A DNA stretch of 64,000 nucleotides from Heterobasidion occidentale (Eukaryota > Basidiomycota > Agaricomycetes > Russulales > Bondarzewiaceae). The translations under genes were made by a program, and so were the position numbers. Shown here one piece after another: positions 60,901 through 64,000 of the stretch (positions are counted from its first letter, which is position 1; each line of letters opens with the position of its first letter). The stretch covers positions 2,542,001-2,606,000 of the forward strand of contig JBCAQO010000004.1 of assembly GCA_039111635.1 (NCBI GenBank). The letters run 5' to 3'. Below the pieces are notes generated by a model that saw only the letters and a list, made by a program, of their open reading frames with translations, was not told where the DNA came from and ran no database searches.

Positions 60901-61142
60901 GCATCTCCCCACGGTCTCACTTTGCCCACGACTTTGACTGATGGTGTTGCGCATCGCCTGTGCAGATTGGAGTGCAGTTCCTCCAAGCGCTGAACCATTT
61001 CCAGCGGTACGCGTATGTGCGCCAGGCGCACGCGCGGGAGAACCGGCTGATGAAGGAGAACCACTTGCAACTCCCTCCGCCCCCTAGTATGTTTTCACGG
61101 ACACCGTCAAATCGCAGCGAATCTAGCCTGGGGGCAGGTTAA
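57974..61142 (+). CDS. AFI1: DENN-superfamily protein Afi1 (Arf3-interacting)
   Basis: Ten exons, 57974-58083, 58156-58386, 58464-58524, 58575-59291, 59387-59685, 59765-60062, 60147-60434, 60530-60688, 60763-60885 and 60966-61142; 820 residues. The N-terminus ([40 protein letters not shown]) matches the docking domain of Afi1 for Arf3, and the rest a DENN/AVL9-like fold: [48 protein letters not shown] and [15 protein letters not shown] Ser/Gly/His-rich insert of about 150 residues lies in exon 4. Yeast Afi1 binds Arf3 and helps polarise its distribution at the plasma membrane. The ATG is preceded by a 64-codon upstream frame whose TGA overlaps it. All phases agree. The C-terminal exon ends with a helix and GAG. 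Confidence 0.93.
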
Positions 61143-61426
61143 TGGCGGACGCGCCGGCGAGGCCTTTTGGCAGCTGTATATACAGTATACCCTGTCTTGC
61201 GGATTTATTATCTTATAGGGAACTCTTCGTATATTCATTGGAAGACTACGCATCCGTCGCTGTTTTTTTTGCTATATGCTTTCTATTATTGAGACAATCT
61301 TTTGGGCTGACGAAACATTGCATGTTGAAATCAAATTTAGTATCACAGGGATGAAACTAGAAACGTTTGTGGGCAGCGTCGATCGCAAACACGCTGTTCG
61401 GTTATCCTGCGACGATGCTTCAAATT
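61143..61426. other. Intergenic between convergent genes
   Basis: 3' flanks of AFI1 and of the dioxygenase gene. No feature is recognised. Confidence 0.5.
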
Positions 61427-62883
61427 TCACTTCTCCGACGGGGTTGTAGCGTGCGCCTCCACCTCTGCTTCAGATAGCAGGACAAAGTCATACTGGGCTA
61501 ATTTGAACGGCGCGCCGTTGGGAATGCCTCGTTTGGCCGCCTCTTCGGGATCTTGCACGTCTTTCAAATTCTATTTCAGGTGGTCGTCAGCGAAGGGCAT
61601 GCTGGGTAAATGCACTTGGGAGGGCGACACACGATCACGAGCGACTTTTTAGGCCCAAAGACGACGTCGGTATTGGCCCATTTATCGCCCGCCGGGTACA
61701 GCTGCGTAGTTAAGGTGCGGAAGCCAGCAGCTTTGATGATAAGGTGGACGTGGGCTGCCCGCATGTTGTGCCGGTTCCATACCTTGAGGAGCTTTCCCAC
61801 CGGGCCCTTTAAGGCAAAGGTCAGTTTAACACGCACAGATCACACAGTGGGATAGAGGGCGGATGAATGAAGCTGCGCACATCATCCGGCATAGGATAGG
61901 CAAGAGGGACAACACCGCGGAACCCAAATTTCCCTTCAGCACTGGTGCGCAGTCGGCCCCTTCCATTCGGCTTGTCACGAACATCGTATTGCACATCGTA
62001 CAGCCCTGGCGGATTAGATGTTAGTCCATATATCCAAGGCGTCCGCGTCTTCGCTTTTTTTTGTTTGAAGGACGCACCATTTTCGTCGGTTTCCCAGGTT
62101 TCGACGACAGCGCCGTCGATAGGCTCCCCGTCTGTGGTGAGCACGCGGCCTTCAAGAAACAGATATTCCGCATTTCCGATGCCATGCTCGTCTTCAATGA
62201 TGGTACCTCCATAATTGACTATATCCGTCATGAATGTGAAACCTGACAGGCCTATATATAGGACATACTACACTCACCTTCTGGAGCGTCTTCTGTGAAT
62301 GCAGGGCCAATCAGACAGCTTTCTGTGGCGTTCTTCAGGGATGGGTTGTTCAGTGTATCAACTAGGGCCGACACGCCAAGAATATCAGACAACATGATGT
62401 ATTCCTGGCGCAGAGGAGTGCACAACTGCCCCACTTCCGTTAGGAATTCCATGCCCTTGGTCCATTCCTCAGTCGACAACCTAGGACGCATATATTCTCA
62501 TTTCTGATCGGGACGGATCAACAGCAATGGAAGCGGCGCTTACTTCGTTTCTTGAACGAACTGGTGTAGATGAGTCACCAGGGCGGTTAAAACCTCTTTC
62601 ATGCGTCTCATGAAACCATCATTGTGACAACGAGACATGCCAACATTGATGCCGCAGACTTACTGATCTGGAACTAGCTCAGTCAACTTCAGGATGTTGG
62701 CTGTGACAATCTCCGGCCTGTCTGGGTACTACATAGAACATCAATGGCCAAGCATCAAAAAATCCACCTAGCCCCAGTAATAGCGTACTCTGGAGCGATG
62801 GCTGAATCACGCACCGGTAGCTCTAGCTTTGGCGGCGGAATGCCATTAGACTGAGGCTGTGGTGCTGTGGAGTTGGTCGACAT
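61427..62883 (-). CDS. Intradiol ring-cleavage dioxygenase (catechol/hydroxyquinol 1,2-type)
   Basis: Eight exons, 62883-62789, 62728-62664, 62606-62544, 62480-62278, 62218-62078, 62005-61881, 61806-61633 and 61570-61427; about 336 residues. The helical N-terminal dimerisation region (TALVTHLHQFVQET, STEEWTKGMEFLTEVGQL) and the beta-sandwich catalytic domain are complete. Iron ligands fit the family: Tyr in GLYDVQYDVRD, Tyr in PLAYPMPDD, and two His in NRHNMRAAHVHLI. VEGRVLTT-like FLEGRVLTTDGEPIDGA and ALYP-like QLYPAGD are typical. It opens catechol- or hydroxyquinol-type rings with O2 in the aromatic-acid pathway. No signal peptide, so intracellular. Exon 1 is 95 nt where 96 are needed, and one G seems missing at its donor (CCAGA|gtacgc, expected GAG|gtacgc). 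Everything downstream is in frame. Confidence 0.9.
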
Positions 62884-63650
62884 CGTTGTAGCGTTGACTT
62901 ATAACTGCAGTCCAAGGAGACAGCTGGTAGGAATCTGCTCCTACGTACGGGTCAGAATCAGATCCACGCTCAACCTTGGCCTTGTATACCCCGTTCCTCA
63001 CATCGCTCACCTGATACACGCATTCTCACAGTTGATATGAGGTTCAAACATCTATAGCCTAAAACGTCATGTAGTTACATTGGTAAGTCATTTTGCACAC
63101 AGGTACTTATCGAATGCTTAGATGTTATCTACCGCTCTACCGTCATGCCCAGGCCCAGCTCCTGGAGCTACATACCGCTCTGTGAAATAGCATCAACAAA
63201 TGCAGTACGCTTCGGACCATACACGTCACCCTTACCCACTTATGCTCCATGGAACATGTGCTTGTCTCGTTTGATATGTGCACAGCTGGTCGATGTTGAT
63301 ACACCTCAATTGACGCGCAGCGCCTCTCGCACTGTGTTACGGGCCTGCGGCACGCAACACTTGGCGTACCTATGCCCTAGCAGAGAAGATTGCTGCCACG
63401 TTAGGGACGTCCAGCGCTGCGGGAAAGGACCTATAACGTATTTTGATAAGGATTCAACAAATAATCTATGATACATTAATTGATTTTTTTACTCTTGAGC
63501 TACATATAATGTATGCGTGGGTATCGTGTGTGGTGAAGCAGCCGAGAAGCGCAAATATATCGTACAGAAGGATACACCTGTTCTCAAACTCTGAACCGTT
63601 CTAAATGCGTAAGTCAAGACAGAGAGTAAAAGAGCTCAAAGTGTATCTAC
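62884..63650. other. Intergenic, no gene seen
   Basis: Upstream region of the dioxygenase and 3' flank of the right-edge gene, both on the - strand. A 108-codon frame at 63145-63471 (+) has no family similarity or splice context and is not called. Confidence 0.45.
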
Positions 63651-63947
63651 TTATACTTGGCTGTTTTCTGGCAGGGAAGGACTCCGGCTGCGAATTATAA
63701 ACGAAGGCCAGGTGAAAATGCACCGGAAGGATCCAGGCAGAAGCGTACTCCAGACCGCAAGCACAAAGACACTGATGAAAGCCAAAGAGACGGCCATGAC
63801 TGGGAATCCTGCATAACGCGAGAGCATGTAGAGTCCTTGGGCGAAAAAGACGATTAATGACCAGATAAAAAGACCCTTCGGGAGAGCGTAAACGGTCGCG
63901 ATCGGCTGATATCCGTACGATGATTTGTGTTCGTTGAGGTAAACAGC
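63651..63947 (-). CDS. C-terminal exon of a multi-pass membrane protein (right-edge partial)
   Basis: On the - strand an exon of 99 codons begins after an acceptor (cgtcgtag at 63948-63955) and ends at TAA 63651-63653. It encodes AVYLNEHKSSYGYQPIATVY, then hydrophobic segments at about residues 25-42 (LFIWSLIVFFAQGLYML) and 49-71 (VMAVSLAFISVFVLAVWSTL), and a short basic tail (PSFIIRSRSPS). The start of the gene lies beyond base 64000. The exon shape and residues resemble fungal membrane proteins with a C-terminal pair of membrane segments seen in some WW-domain or unnamed families, but I cannot name it. The remaining 53 bases to the edge appear to be intron or the preceding exon. Confidence 0.6.
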   Translation of the reverse strand, partial: AVYLNEHKSSYGYQPIATVYALPKGLFIWSLIVFFAQGLYMLSRYAGFPVMAVSLAFISVFVLAVWSTLLPGSFRCIFTWPSFIIRSRSPSLPENSQV

Positions 63948-64000
63948 CTACGACGAAAGTGATGAGCTCAGATATACGTGTGAGACTAAGAAAAAGACTG

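Overview
The window is nuclear DNA of a filamentous basidiomycete, most likely an Agaricomycete. Genes are packed on both strands, nearly all are cut by many short GT-AG introns (about 44-135 nt), and several families typical of mushroom-forming fungi are present: a peptidyl-Lys-type M35 metallopeptidase, a GPI-anchored 'macrophage activating glycoprotein'-like protein, a DUF6593 protein, a CYP53-type P450 and a PAQR receptor. No species can be named from the sequence alone. Exon models were built by hand from splice consensus, reading phase and remembered family conservation.

Layout. 1-12.6 kb is the accessory part: a partial 3' end at the left edge, two single-pass membrane proteins of similar design (1.0-1.8 kb + and 5.8-6.4 kb -) that flank a type II membrane protein and a frameshifted M35 protease, then a CYP53-like benzoate hydroxylase and a secreted glycoprotein. 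13.5-38 kb is mostly housekeeping: Nup96, a DUF6593 protein, the E2 enzyme UBC4, an ASCC2/Cue3-like CUE protein, RFA3 (RPA14), RLI1/ABCE1, a parvulin, a candidate intron-containing tRNA-Arg, an Snt1/NCoR-like SANT corepressor, GPI transamidase PIG-S, NAC beta, a SAT2-like GNAT, and coactosin. 38-64 kb holds Rrg9/neugrin, a second P450, a PAQR receptor, a paxillin-like LIM protein, the GID subunit Fyv10/Gid9, an XPG-family nuclease, alpha-COP, a small unknown helical protein, the DENN-related protein Afi1, an intradiol ring-cleavage dioxygenase and the 3' end of a membrane protein that runs off the right edge.

Functional links are modest. UBC4, the ASCC2-like protein and RLI1 lie within 8 kb and all act in ribosome-associated quality control or recycling. 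CYP53 and the intradiol dioxygenase belong to aromatic-acid catabolism but are 53 kb apart. Many housekeeping genes form divergent pairs with short shared upstream regions (177-400 bp).

The most notable sequence-level observation is a recurring pattern: at least five otherwise conserved genes (M35, Nup96, Snt1, GNAT, intradiol dioxygenase) need one missing base each (two in M35) to stay in frame. This suggests single-base deletion errors in the assembly, although real mutation cannot be excluded for the M35 gene. No CRISPR array, transposon or clearly novel system was recognised.
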